In this document: positions 50,867 to 59,273 of the stretch, piece after piece | Numbering within the stretch: position 1 is the first letter of the stretch | Layout of the letters: each line of letters starts with the position of its first letter | Assembly: GCF_008629695.1 (NCBI RefSeq) | Contig: NZ_VWSH01000003.1 | Coordinates: 495,688-559,687 of the forward strand | Length of the DNA: 64,000 bases | Origin: Taibaiella lutea | Lineage (GTDB): Bacteria > Bacteroidota > Bacteroidia > Chitinophagales > Chitinophagaceae | Reading direction: 5' to 3' | Translations under genes and position numbers: made by a program | The notes under the pieces: generated by a model | What the model was told of the DNA's origin: nothing | The model's database searches: none | What the model saw: only the letters and a program-made list of their open reading frames with translations

Positions 50867-52924
50867 TCACCCAAACACTTCCTCTTCCTTCCTGTCCTCT
50901 CTGGGCGGATAAATAAAATCAACAGGATATTTGCGTACATATTTCCAGACCAGTCGCGCTACTGTGGAAAGGCTGCTGAAAGGAACATTACGCGAACGCA
51001 TAGCGACATAAAAAGCCAGACCGAAGCTCACCAGAAAGTTGAAGAATCCGATACCTATAATACCAAGTGTGGTCAATATCCATTGATTGCGGCTGAGTGC
51101 ATTGTTGATGCTTTCCACGCCAAAACCATAATAGGCCGTGGAAATGGTAACATGCCTTGTATCGAAAGGAATGCCGAAGAACTTACCTATCAACGTAGAA
51201 TACCCCAACATAAAACCCAAAGCAATATAACCGACCACGCCACCAAGGCTGTGCACAAAAAAGTTTGCAATCTTATCGAGGTTTGCAGCGCTGAATGTCC
51301 TACGCAAACCATCGTGTTGCTTAAGCCGTTCTTTAAGATGTGTATAGATGGCTTTATTATCCATATAGCCGGATATAATACCACTTATGAATAAACAAAC
51401 GCCTGTCAGTGCACCATAATACAAGGCAAGGCTTGTCACCGGATTTTGGTCGTTGATGGCATGGTTCACTTCCTCGCCCACCATCAACGGCATGTCCATA
51501 ATGCTGCGCCAGGCAAAGGATATGAGGTAAGACATAGGAAACACTACAATCAGGTTGCCTGCAAAACAAACAAACTGCGTACGCCACACTTTTGCAAAAG
51601 AAATGGCAAACCCTTTCAGCGATACCCCACCCTTACGGCCGTCCAGCGAACCTGCAAGCGCAGCAGCCGTCATCGCGGGTTGCTTGGTGGCAAGCGTTGC
51701 TCCTGCCAGGTAAATGATGATGAATGCAATGGCATAGTTGAGGCTATAAAGGAAATATTGCCAGAAGTCTGCGATATGGTTCTTTTGCAACAATACCTTG
51801 ATGAATGCAGCAAAAGAAATAATGACACCACAACCTGCGGCAGAAAAAAATAAAGCTTTGTATTCCGCCCTGGAAGTGGTTATCAGATGTTCGCCCGAAG
51901 CGCTCTTATGTTCGGTAATCTGATAAGCAAGCATGCCCGAATTTTTCTTGTACAAATCGGCAATGCTGTTTTGCTTATTGAGGCTTTCAACAACGGTCTT
52001 GAAAAAAGATACCGAATTGATAAGCGCATGTTGCGGCAATGCTTCCGGCGCCAGAAAACGGATAATTATGAAAATCCTTTTCAACAATTGGCTGCAACGC
52101 AGTAATATATAGGATTGACCAAGACTGGTACCGTTCTTGTCCGTACCGGCCCTGATATTGGCAATCACTTTTTCACATTCGTTCAAAATCTTTATCGCAT
52201 CCTCTGCGCTCGATTGCACAAAGGCTGTTTGCTGATTTTTGGATTGAAGCAAATGGACAAGTGTCTGCACCTTTTTATTCTGTTCCAAAAAAGGATTGAT
52301 GTCTTGTTTGAGCAACTTCAACGGATTAGAAATTTCGGATTCGAGCCCGAGGTAAGAAACTCTGAAAGAAAGTTCCGTCAAGGTGTTGGTAAGCGAATGA
52401 ACCAGGCCGGTATCTTCTTTTATTAAACTACCTGCGGCAATCTTAAAAAATTCAATCCACAAATTATCCGGAATGCTCCTGACCCATATATAATCTTTCT
52501 TTTTGGAGAATGCACGTTCCAGTAAATGACTTAAACTGCGCTTATCTACCACCGGCGGCAAAATGCTGTGCCGTATCTGCCGGAAAAGTTCTGAGAAAAA
52601 AGTGCCACTTTCAAAAATACCGATACTTGTAAAAATGCTCTGGCTATCGTGCGTACGAAACAGTTCTGCAAACATTTTCTGAAATTGCTCCTCCAGTTGC
52701 TTATCATGAGCGAGCTGTTCCAGTAACTGCTGCATAAGGATTTCAGAAGAAATATTTTTCTTTGGCCTTAGTGCTGCAATTAATTCCACAAAGAGCATGT
52801 TATACAAATTCTTATCTGCATTCGTCTTAATCATTTCCATTATCTGGAAAAGATTCTTCCCTTTGTCTTTCTTGTTGTAAAAAACCATATTCCTGTAAAA
52901 ATACTTAACCCTGCTAAAAATCAT
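50867..52924 (-). CDS. PF10136-like membrane protein ('site-specific recombinase' family)
   Basis: 685 aa (start at 52924; the ATG at 52888 is an option). The N-terminal 340 residues are helical and soluble, with ERAFSKKKDYIWVRSIPDNLW. The C-terminal half has six or more hydrophobic helices (SYLISFAWRSIMDMP, VGYIALGFMLGYSTLIGKFFGIPFDTRHVT, ILTTLGIIGIGFFNFLVSFGLAFYVA). This pattern is the 'SpecificRecomb' family, whose name comes from an early genetic report. No integrase or resolvase motif is present, so a membrane role is far likelier than recombination. Convergent with the sigma gene, 13 bp apart. Confidence 0.78.
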   Translation of the reverse strand: MIFSRVKYFYRNMVFYNKKDKGKNLFQIMEMIKTNADKNLYNMLFVELIAALRPKKNISSEILMQQLLEQLAHDKQLEEQFQKMFAELFRTHDSQSIFTSIGIFESGTFFSELFRQIRHSILPPVVDKRSLSHLLERAFSKKKDYIWVRSIPDNLWIEFFKIAAGSLIKEDTGLVHSLTNTLTELSFRVSYLGLESEISNPLKLLKQDINPFLEQNKKVQTLVHLLQSKNQQTAFVQSSAEDAIKILNECEKVIANIRAGTDKNGTSLGQSYILLRCSQLLKRIFIIIRFLAPEALPQHALINSVSFFKTVVESLNKQNSIADLYKKNSGMLAYQITEHKSASGEHLITTSRAEYKALFFSAAGCGVIISFAAFIKVLLQKNHIADFWQYFLYSLNYAIAFIIIYLAGATLATKQPAMTAAALAGSLDGRKGGVSLKGFAISFAKVWRTQFVCFAGNLIVVFPMSYLISFAWRSIMDMPLMVGEEVNHAINDQNPVTSLALYYGALTGVCLFISGIISGYMDNKAIYTHLKERLKQHDGLRRTFSAANLDKIANFFVHSLGGVVGYIALGFMLGYSTLIGKFFGIPFDTRHVTISTAYYGFGVESINNALSRNQWILTTLGIIGIGFFNFLVSFGLAFYVAMRSRNVPFSSLSTVARLVWKYVRKYPVDFIYPPREDRKEEEVFG

Positions 52925-52986
52925 CGATTTTTAATCCGGAGCAAGCAAACAACATTCGCTATTTTTAATGAACAAATGGAAAATCA

Positions 52987-53283
52987 ATGAACGAACAAAA
53001 ATCACCGCATATACTCAATGCCTCTTCCAATCTGTTAGGATTATGTTTCGTAGTACTTACTTCCCTCAAAATAATGAAGCTTACGAATGGCACTGTTATT
53101 GATGAAATCACGGCGGGAACAACCATTTTATTTATGTCAAGTTGTATCCTGTCGTTCATGTCTATCCGGAACAGTTTCAATAAGGGAGATACGCTGGAAA
53201 AGATTGCAGATATTATTTTTCTGACGGGTTTGGGAACCCTGTTTGTTACAATTTTATTATTTTCCTTTAATGTAATTGTCTGA
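52987..53283 (+). CDS. small three-helix membrane protein, unknown
   Basis: 98 aa. Hydrophobic helices at about 13-30 (SNLLGLCFVVLTSLKIM), 43-62 (GTTILFMSSCILSFMSI) and 75-96 (IADIIFLTGLGTLFVTILLF). No family recognised. Divergent from the PF10136 gene, 62 bp apart. Confidence 0.65.
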   Translation: MNEQKSPHILNASSNLLGLCFVVLTSLKIMKLTNGTVIDEITAGTTILFMSSCILSFMSIRNSFNKGDTLEKIADIIFLTGLGTLFVTILLFSFNVIV

Positions 53284-53421
53284 AAATACAGGCATAGAAA
53301 GACTCGATGCTTATTATATCCGATTATAATATTGGTTTGGAGCCATTATCGTAAATTCGCATTCCTAAACGAAGCATCCAACGAAATGCATTCCATCGGG
53401 ATTTGCAAAGGAATTTAACCT

Positions 53422-56250
53422 ATGTCCGAAAATATCGAAATATATGGCGCGCGTGTTCACAATCTTAAGAACATCGATGTCCATATTCCAAAAAATAAAT
53501 TAGTAGTTATTACAGGCCTGAGCGGCAGCGGCAAATCATCGTTAGCTTTCGACACTATATATGCCGAAGGCCAACGGCGTTACATGGAAAGCTTTTCGGC
53601 CTATGCCCGCCAGTTTATGGGTGACCTTGAAAGGCCTGATGTAGATAAGATTACAGGTCTGTCTCCTGTTATTTCCATCGAACAAAAAACCACGAACCGA
53701 AATCCGCGTTCTACAGTCGGCACGGTTACAGAGGTGTACGATTTCATGCGTCTGCTATTCGCAAGAATAGGCATTGCTTACAGCTATGAAAGCGGTAAAG
53801 TGATGCAGCGCTTTTCAGAGGAAGAGATATCACATCATATCCGCGAAAACCTTGCAGGCAAAAAAATTATTTTGCTTGCGCCGGTCATCAGGGGGCGGAA
53901 GGGCCATTACCGGGAATTGTTTGAGCAACTGCGTAAACAAGGTTATGTGCGGGTTCGCATCGACGGAAAGATTGAAGAGCTTAAGGAGAAAATGCAACTG
54001 GACCGTTACAAAATCCATGATATTGAATTGGTAATCGACAGGCTTGAGGTGAACGATGCAGATTTGGTGCGCATGAATCAAAGCCTTCAAAAAGCTTTGC
54101 AGTTAGGTAAGGGCCTCCTTTTTGTACAGGACCATGAAAGTGATAAGATTCATCAGTACAGTAAACATTTGATGGATGCCGAAAGCGGCATTTCCTATGA
54201 AGACCCTTCACCCAATACATTCTCCTTTAACTCTCCGTATGGCGCCTGTCCGGCCTGTAAAGGTTTGGGAGTGGTGCACAGAATTAGCATGGAGGAAGTT
54301 TTGCCTGATAAAACCAAAACTATTGCGCAGGGCGGTATTGTGCCATTAGGTGAAAAACGCGAAGCGGGCAGCTGGCAACAGGCAGAAGCTTTTGCCAAAA
54401 AAAATAAAATCAGCCTGACAAAAGCTATAAGTGATATTCCTGAAAATCAGATGAATTTATTGCTTTACGGCAATGAAGAGGGCGTTCTGACTTACCAGCC
54501 GGATGAAGACAGCCAATATTCTTATCTGGCAGATGGCGGCGAATTTGAGGGTATATTGAACCGGATGATGCGTTGGTTTGATGATGCGACTTCCGACTAT
54601 GTACGTGACTGGGCGGAGAAGTTTATGGTGCTGGATGATTGTCCGGAATGTGGTGGCGCAAGGTTGAAAAAAGAAAGCCTCTGGTTTAAGGTTGCAGACA
54701 AAAACATTGCGGAATACGCACGTCTTTCTCTGGCCGATTTGTTTGAATCGTTTAAGGATATTGAAAAGAAATTAAACAAGAAACAACAAACCATAGCAAA
54801 AGATATTTTGGTGGAAATACGGGACAGGCTTGGCTTTTTGCTGGAAGTGGGCTTGCATTACCTTTCTTTAAATCGCCCTTCCAGAACATTGAGCGGCGGC
54901 GAAAGTCAACGTATCAGGCTTGCTACACAGATTGGTTCGCAATTGGTGGGCATTACTTATATATTGGATGAACCTTCCATCGGTTTGCATCAAAGAGATA
55001 ATCACCGGTTGATTAATGCCTTGAAAAACCTGCGTGATGGCGGCAATTCTGTATTGGTGGTAGAACACGATAAAGATATTATGCTGGCAGCGGATTATCT
55101 GATAGATATGGGTCCTGCAGCGGGTTTCCACGGCGGCAAGATAGTTTCAGAAGGAACGCCCAAAGAGGTTCTGGCAAGTAACAGCGTAACGGCCCGTTAC
55201 TTAAATAATAAAGACCGCATTGAAATTCCAAAAGAAAGAAGAAAGGGAAATGGCAAGAAACTGACGCTGAAAGGCGCGACCGGCAATAACCTGAAAAATG
55301 TAACGGTATCTATTCCTTTAGGAACTTTTACTTGTATAACGGGGGTTTCAGGCAGTGGGAAAAGTACCTTGATTAATGAAACGTTGTACCCGATATTAAG
55401 CAATCATGCTTTCCCGGCAAGCAAGATGCAACCCATGCCTTACAAGAAAATAGAAGGACTGGAGCATGTGGACAAAGTAATTGAAATAGACCAAAGTCCT
55501 ATCGGGCGTACACCCCGCAGTAATCCTGCCACTTATTGCGGTTTCTTTACCGACATCCGCCAGTTGATGGCGCAGGTGCCCGAAGCCAAAATCAGGGGTT
55601 ATAATGCAGGTCGTTTTTCCTTTAATGTAAAAGGCGGAAGATGTGAGGTTTGCCAGGGTGGCGGCCAGCGTGTGATTGAAATGAATTTCCTGCCGGATGT
55701 GTATGTGAATTGTGAAAAATGCAATGGAAGGAGATACAACAGGGAAACGCTGGAAATTCGTTATAAAGGCAAATCTATTTCCGATATCCTGAATATGACG
55801 GTGGAAGAAGCAACTGAGTTCTTCATAAATATACCTTCCCTGCATCGGAAAATAAAGACATTGAATGATGTCGGCTTAGGTTATATTACTTTAGGTCAGA
55901 GTGCCGTAACCCTTAGTGGCGGCGAAGCACAACGCGTAAAGCTTGCAACGGAACTTTCCAAGAAAGATACCGGACAAACCATTTATATCCTCGATGAACC
56001 TACAACGGGGTTACATTTTGAGGATATCAAACACCTGCTTGCGGTAATTGACCGGTTGGTGGAAAGAGGCAATACGGTTCTGGTAATTGAACATAACCTG
56101 GATATGGTAAAGGTGGCGGATTATGTGATTGATATTGGTCCTGAAGGCGGTAATGGCGGCGGAACGGTTATGTGTACCGGCACACCGGAAGATATCGCTA
56201 AATGTGAAGGAAGCCACACCGGCGAATACCTGAAACTGGAATTAGCATAA
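53422..56250 (+). CDS. uvrA: excinuclease ABC subunit A
   Basis: 942 aa, full length. Two ABC ATPase halves: Walker [10 protein letters not shown] near 32-40 and GVSGSGKST near 645; signatures [12 protein letters not shown] and [12 protein letters not shown]; Walker [11 protein letters not shown] and [10 protein letters not shown]. Zinc-finger Cys sets appear at CPACKGLG and [29 protein letters not shown] (split by residues). It recognises damaged DNA and loads UvrB in nucleotide excision repair. A TAAATTCGC box at 53352-53360 is a possible -7 element. Confidence 0.97.
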   Translation: MSENIEIYGARVHNLKNIDVHIPKNKLVVITGLSGSGKSSLAFDTIYAEGQRRYMESFSAYARQFMGDLERPDVDKITGLSPVISIEQKTTNRNPRSTVGTVTEVYDFMRLLFARIGIAYSYESGKVMQRFSEEEISHHIRENLAGKKIILLAPVIRGRKGHYRELFEQLRKQGYVRVRIDGKIEELKEKMQLDRYKIHDIELVIDRLEVNDADLVRMNQSLQKALQLGKGLLFVQDHESDKIHQYSKHLMDAESGISYEDPSPNTFSFNSPYGACPACKGLGVVHRISMEEVLPDKTKTIAQGGIVPLGEKREAGSWQQAEAFAKKNKISLTKAISDIPENQMNLLLYGNEEGVLTYQPDEDSQYSYLADGGEFEGILNRMMRWFDDATSDYVRDWAEKFMVLDDCPECGGARLKKESLWFKVADKNIAEYARLSLADLFESFKDIEKKLNKKQQTIAKDILVEIRDRLGFLLEVGLHYLSLNRPSRTLSGGESQRIRLATQIGSQLVGITYILDEPSIGLHQRDNHRLINALKNLRDGGNSVLVVEHDKDIMLAADYLIDMGPAAGFHGGKIVSEGTPKEVLASNSVTARYLNNKDRIEIPKERRKGNGKKLTLKGATGNNLKNVTVSIPLGTFTCITGVSGSGKSTLINETLYPILSNHAFPASKMQPMPYKKIEGLEHVDKVIEIDQSPIGRTPRSNPATYCGFFTDIRQLMAQVPEAKIRGYNAGRFSFNVKGGRCEVCQGGGQRVIEMNFLPDVYVNCEKCNGRRYNRETLEIRYKGKSISDILNMTVEEATEFFINIPSLHRKIKTLNDVGLGYITLGQSAVTLSGGEAQRVKLATELSKKDTGQTIYILDEPTTGLHFEDIKHLLAVIDRLVERGNTVLVIEHNLDMVKVADYVIDIGPEGGNGGGTVMCTGTPEDIAKCEGSHTGEYLKLELA

Positions 56251-56317
56251 AATTAATTGACAGGAGGTTTCCGAATGATTTTTATATTTATTAGATTTAT
56301 CTTCAAAATCTAAAAAT

Positions 56318-56695
56318 ATGAGAATCGTAAAAATTATTGTTTGCATCTTATTCGGGGCCATGTTTGTGTTTGCCGGCACTAACAAACTGTTCAACTATAT
56401 GCCGCCGCCAAAAGATATGCCGCCGGAACAAATGGAAATGTTCAGTGCTATGGTTAAATTAAGATGGCTGATACCTTTGTTGGGAGTTACTGAAACATTA
56501 GGAGGCATTTTGTTTGCCATTCCCAAGACGAGAGCATTTGGGGCTGTTTTTATTTTCCCGATTATGGTAGGCATTTTGCTGCACCATCTTGTTAACCTGC
56601 CTCCTGCGAATCTGGTTATGCCCGCCATTTTAATGCTTATCAATCTTTGGATGATTGGCGATAACTGGAATAAGTATAAACCAATGATAAACTAA
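56318..56695 (+). CDS. DoxX-like membrane protein
   Basis: 125 aa, four hydrophobic helices (IVCILFGAMFVFAGTNKL, WLIPLLGVTETLGGILFAI, AFGAVFIFPIMVGILLHHLV, LVMPAILMLINLWMIGD). The FAGTNKLF start and the GVTETLGGI loop fit the DoxX superfamily. Role in Bacteroidota is unknown; some DoxX proteins join thiol-stress complexes. It ends before a strong terminator and lies 67 bp after uvrA. Confidence 0.75.
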   Translation: MRIVKIIVCILFGAMFVFAGTNKLFNYMPPPKDMPPEQMEMFSAMVKLRWLIPLLGVTETLGGILFAIPKTRAFGAVFIFPIMVGILLHHLVNLPPANLVMPAILMLINLWMIGDNWNKYKPMIN

Positions 56696-56704
56696 TTTTA
56701 CTTT

Positions 56705-56747
56705 AAAATAGAAATGGCGCGGTTTTTAGCCGCGCCATTTCTATTTT
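56705..56747. terminator. 18-bp two-way terminator
   Basis: AAAATAGAAATGGCGCGG (56705-56722) and its exact reverse complement (56730-56747) flank a 7-nt loop, between the convergent DoxX and phosphatase genes. Confidence 0.92.
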
Positions 56748-56761
56748 GCTTATAGGAAGCA

Positions 56762-58405
56762 TTATTTCTTTATTTCTTCAATCACCTTACCTATACAAGC
56801 ATTTGGTACCTGAATATGTAACAATGCAGCCAGTGTTGCAGCAATATCTGTCATATAAGTTGTCTTGAATGTTTCGCCTTTAGGAATACCCCATCCGTAC
56901 CAAAGTAAGGGTATGTGTGCATCGTAAGGATTCCAGCTGCCATGCGTAGTGCCGGTAACAGTACTGTTGTCGCCACTACCGTGACCACTATACCATCCAG
57001 GATTTAAGATAATCTGAATGACACCGCAACGATTAGCATAATATCCGTTAGTTACCATACTTTGCAAAGGTTCCGGAGTTACATTTCCGCCCGTATTTTC
57101 CAAGTCCAAAACAGCAGTTACACCATCCTGTACCTTAAACCAGTTCATAATATCTTCTTTAATCGTCTGCCTGTCCAACTTGGAAGTATTGATAATATTA
57201 TCGTTCAGATATACCTGATAATTCATCAGTGATTTTACAATTCCGGAATTGCCGTAACGACTTTGCAAAAATTGATTCAGCTTTTCCACAGCACCTTCGA
57301 GGGGAATAGCTTTTGCCGGAATGCGATTATCATTCAAAAAAGCCGGATTATGCGCAGCACCATGATCGGCGGAAAGGAATACGGTATAAGCACCTTTACC
57401 GACTGTTTTGTCTAAATAAGCAAAAAAAGTTGCCAGTTCTTTATCCAGACGCAGATAAGTATCTTCTATTTCAATAGAGTTCGGTCCATATTGATGCCCG
57501 ATATAATCAGTGCTTGAAAAGCTGACAGCAAGGAAGTCACAATTTTTATGTCTGCCCATTTGTTCTCCGTCTATGCAGGCTTGTGCCATCATACGCGTAA
57601 GGGTATTTCCCATTGGTGTAGCCCGGACAGCTCCGGCATAAGTTGCACCTGCTGTTATATGTTGAAATACAGGAGCCTGCTCGCCACGGGTTACTCCTTC
57701 ATAGGCAGAATTGTCTGCAGTGCTTTCGGTATAGGTATGAATATCATACAAGGTATTCCAGTTCTGCTTTAAGAGACTGTCCGTTACCTTACGCGCATTA
57801 AATTGTTGCAGCCATTGAGGTAAGCTATTTTCGTAAAAGCTGCTTGTGATAAAACTGCCGCTTTCATCATCAAACCAATAAGCAGCATTGGCTGAATGGC
57901 CCGCCGGTAAAATAGAACCCCGATCTTTTAAGGCAATACCAATTGTTTTGGATTGAAAGTTGGTAGCCAGCCGAAGCTCATCGGTAATGGTTGTCGCCAG
58001 CATATTACGGGGACTCATCAATCCGGCTTTACCTCCGCCTACACTGATTACAGTAGTATCTTCAGCGCAATACCATTCTTTTCCTGTACGGTTATCTATC
58101 CATTCATTAGCTACAATACCGTGAAAAGCAGGAACAGACCCCGTATAAATACAAGTATGTCCCGGACCGGTAAAGGTGGGAAGATAAGGTATCATTGTGT
58201 TCTGACAGTTAAATCCCTCGTTCATCATGCGCTTAAAACCATCATTACCGTACTTGTCATAAAAACGGTAGAGATAATCCCATCGCATCTGGTCAATCAC
58301 AATACCTACGACCAGCTTGGGCCTTGCGGGAGTTGAGGGTTGAGCCTTTGCCTGATTTATAAATAAGATGCAGCAGCATAACGACAATAATTGTTTCAAA
58401 TTCAT
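56762..58405 (-). CDS. PafA-type alkaline phosphatase superfamily protein
   Basis: 547 aa. The signal peptide ends QAKAQ. The active-site Thr79 is in PTFTGPGHT, Asn100 in IVAN, and the Lys160/Arg162 pair in LKDRGSILPAGH; these match the Thr, Asn, Lys-x-Arg set of PafA. Metal ligands are in IVIDQMRWDY, SSTDYIGHQYGP, LSADHGAAHNP and the late GHGSGD. Family knowledge: PafA is a periplasmic, phosphate-insensitive monoesterase that frees phosphate from organic esters. The Lys-x-Arg pair favours a monoesterase over a diesterase relative. Monocistronic. Confidence 0.9.
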   Translation of the reverse strand: MNLKQLLSLCCCILFINQAKAQPSTPARPKLVVGIVIDQMRWDYLYRFYDKYGNDGFKRMMNEGFNCQNTMIPYLPTFTGPGHTCIYTGSVPAFHGIVANEWIDNRTGKEWYCAEDTTVISVGGGKAGLMSPRNMLATTITDELRLATNFQSKTIGIALKDRGSILPAGHSANAAYWFDDESGSFITSSFYENSLPQWLQQFNARKVTDSLLKQNWNTLYDIHTYTESTADNSAYEGVTRGEQAPVFQHITAGATYAGAVRATPMGNTLTRMMAQACIDGEQMGRHKNCDFLAVSFSSTDYIGHQYGPNSIEIEDTYLRLDKELATFFAYLDKTVGKGAYTVFLSADHGAAHNPAFLNDNRIPAKAIPLEGAVEKLNQFLQSRYGNSGIVKSLMNYQVYLNDNIINTSKLDRQTIKEDIMNWFKVQDGVTAVLDLENTGGNVTPEPLQSMVTNGYYANRCGVIQIILNPGWYSGHGSGDNSTVTGTTHGSWNPYDAHIPLLWYGWGIPKGETFKTTYMTDIAATLAALLHIQVPNACIGKVIEEIKK

Positions 58406-58543
58406 CAGAAGAAAATTGAGTTTAATGGAAATCTGTCTGCAAAGGAAAATAATTAATGTTACGTTTCTGTTGCCAATTTCAATTATCGATACATATTTAT
58501 GAATTTCAAATTAACGAAGCCACATTGGCAGTTTAATTTTTTG

Positions 58544-58551
58544 TAACTTCG
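58544..58551 (+). promoter_or_regulatory. possible -7 box of the DUF433/DUF5615 pair
   Basis: TAACTTCG, a TAnnTTTG variant with one change, 22 bp before the ATG at 58574. Confidence 0.4.
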
Positions 58552-58573
58552 AGACAGTTTAAATGAGCAAATT

Positions 58574-58804
58574 ATGTTATACGGACAAGTGAGTATCGAC
58601 TCTGAAATTATGAACGGAACGCCTGTATTTGCCGGAACCAGGGTTCCTATTCAAAATCTTTTTGATTATATAGAAGGAGGAGAAGACTTGAACGAATTTT
58701 TAGATGACTTTCCATCTGTATCAAAAGAAACGGCGGTGGCTATTTTAGAAATGGCAAAACAAACATTGACAACTGAAAAAGTTTTAAATGAAAATTTTAC
58801 TTGA
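58574..58804 (+). CDS. DUF433 family antitoxin
   Basis: 76 aa. It shows the DUF433 pattern: SIDSEIMNGTPVFAGTRVPIQNLFDYIEGG then LNEFLDDFPSVSKETAVAILEMA, a winged-helix-like fold. Family knowledge: DUF433 proteins are the antitoxin-like partners of DUF5615 PIN-like toxins. Its 3' end overlaps the DUF5615 gene by 17 bp, giving translational coupling. Likely autoregulatory. Confidence 0.92.
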   Translation: MLYGQVSIDSEIMNGTPVFAGTRVPIQNLFDYIEGGEDLNEFLDDFPSVSKETAVAILEMAKQTLTTEKVLNENFT

Positions 58805-59111
58805 CGAAAGTTTACCAAGAAAACTTAAAAATGATTTTGGTACTGAACACGAAATATGGACCGTAAAAGATAAAGGTTGGTCAGGTCAAAAGAATGGCAC
58901 GCTTTTAAAACTTATGATAGACAACGGATTTGAAATATTTGTTACCGTTGACCGCAATTTACCTTATCAGCAGTTCCTTCATCGATTACCAATAACAATA
59001 TTTGTACTTTGTGCCAAAGACAACCGACGCGAAACGTTGGCCAAGCTCGTGCCAAAATTATATGAACATCTGACTTCCGGTAAACTGCAAAATGTAATTG
59101 AGATTTCGTAA
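58788..59111 (+). CDS. DUF5615 PIN-like toxin
   Basis: 107 aa. It opens MKILLDESLPRKL and has DKGWSGQKNGTLLKLMIDNGFEIFVTVDRNL, the acidic positions of a PIN-like nuclease core (Asp6, Glu7 and the Asp in VTVDRNL). Family knowledge: DUF5615 proteins are predicted ribonuclease toxins paired with DUF433. Proof of toxicity is lacking for most members. Overlaps its partner by 17 bp. Confidence 0.9.
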   Translation: MKILLDESLPRKLKNDFGTEHEIWTVKDKGWSGQKNGTLLKLMIDNGFEIFVTVDRNLPYQQFLHRLPITIFVLCAKDNRRETLAKLVPKLYEHLTSGKLQNVIEIS

Positions 59112-59211
59112 AGTCATCACAACATTTAAATCGCAAGGTAAATTCATCTTTTTGTCTATTTTCAGACTAAAATCACGTATTGTAAATTAATCAACTAAGA
59201 CAACCCGCCAA

Positions 59212-59243
59212 TTTGGGAAGATAGCTGCTAAAGATTACCTTTG
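59212..59243 (+). promoter_or_regulatory. promoter of the E1 fusion gene
   Basis: TTTG at 59212-59215 and TACCTTTGT at 59235-59243 with a 19-bp gap, a full -33/-7 match. ATG at 59274. Confidence 0.75.
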
Positions 59244-59273
59244 TCCATCATTGGTATATCAATTTAATGACGC

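Noticed and set aside
50867-52924. Integrase marking a mobile element
   Set aside because: Despite the family name there is no tyrosine or serine recombinase motif, and no att-like direct repeats flank it.
55396-55845. 149-aa minus-strand ORF
   Set aside because: Antisense to uvrA, overlying a conserved zinc-finger region.
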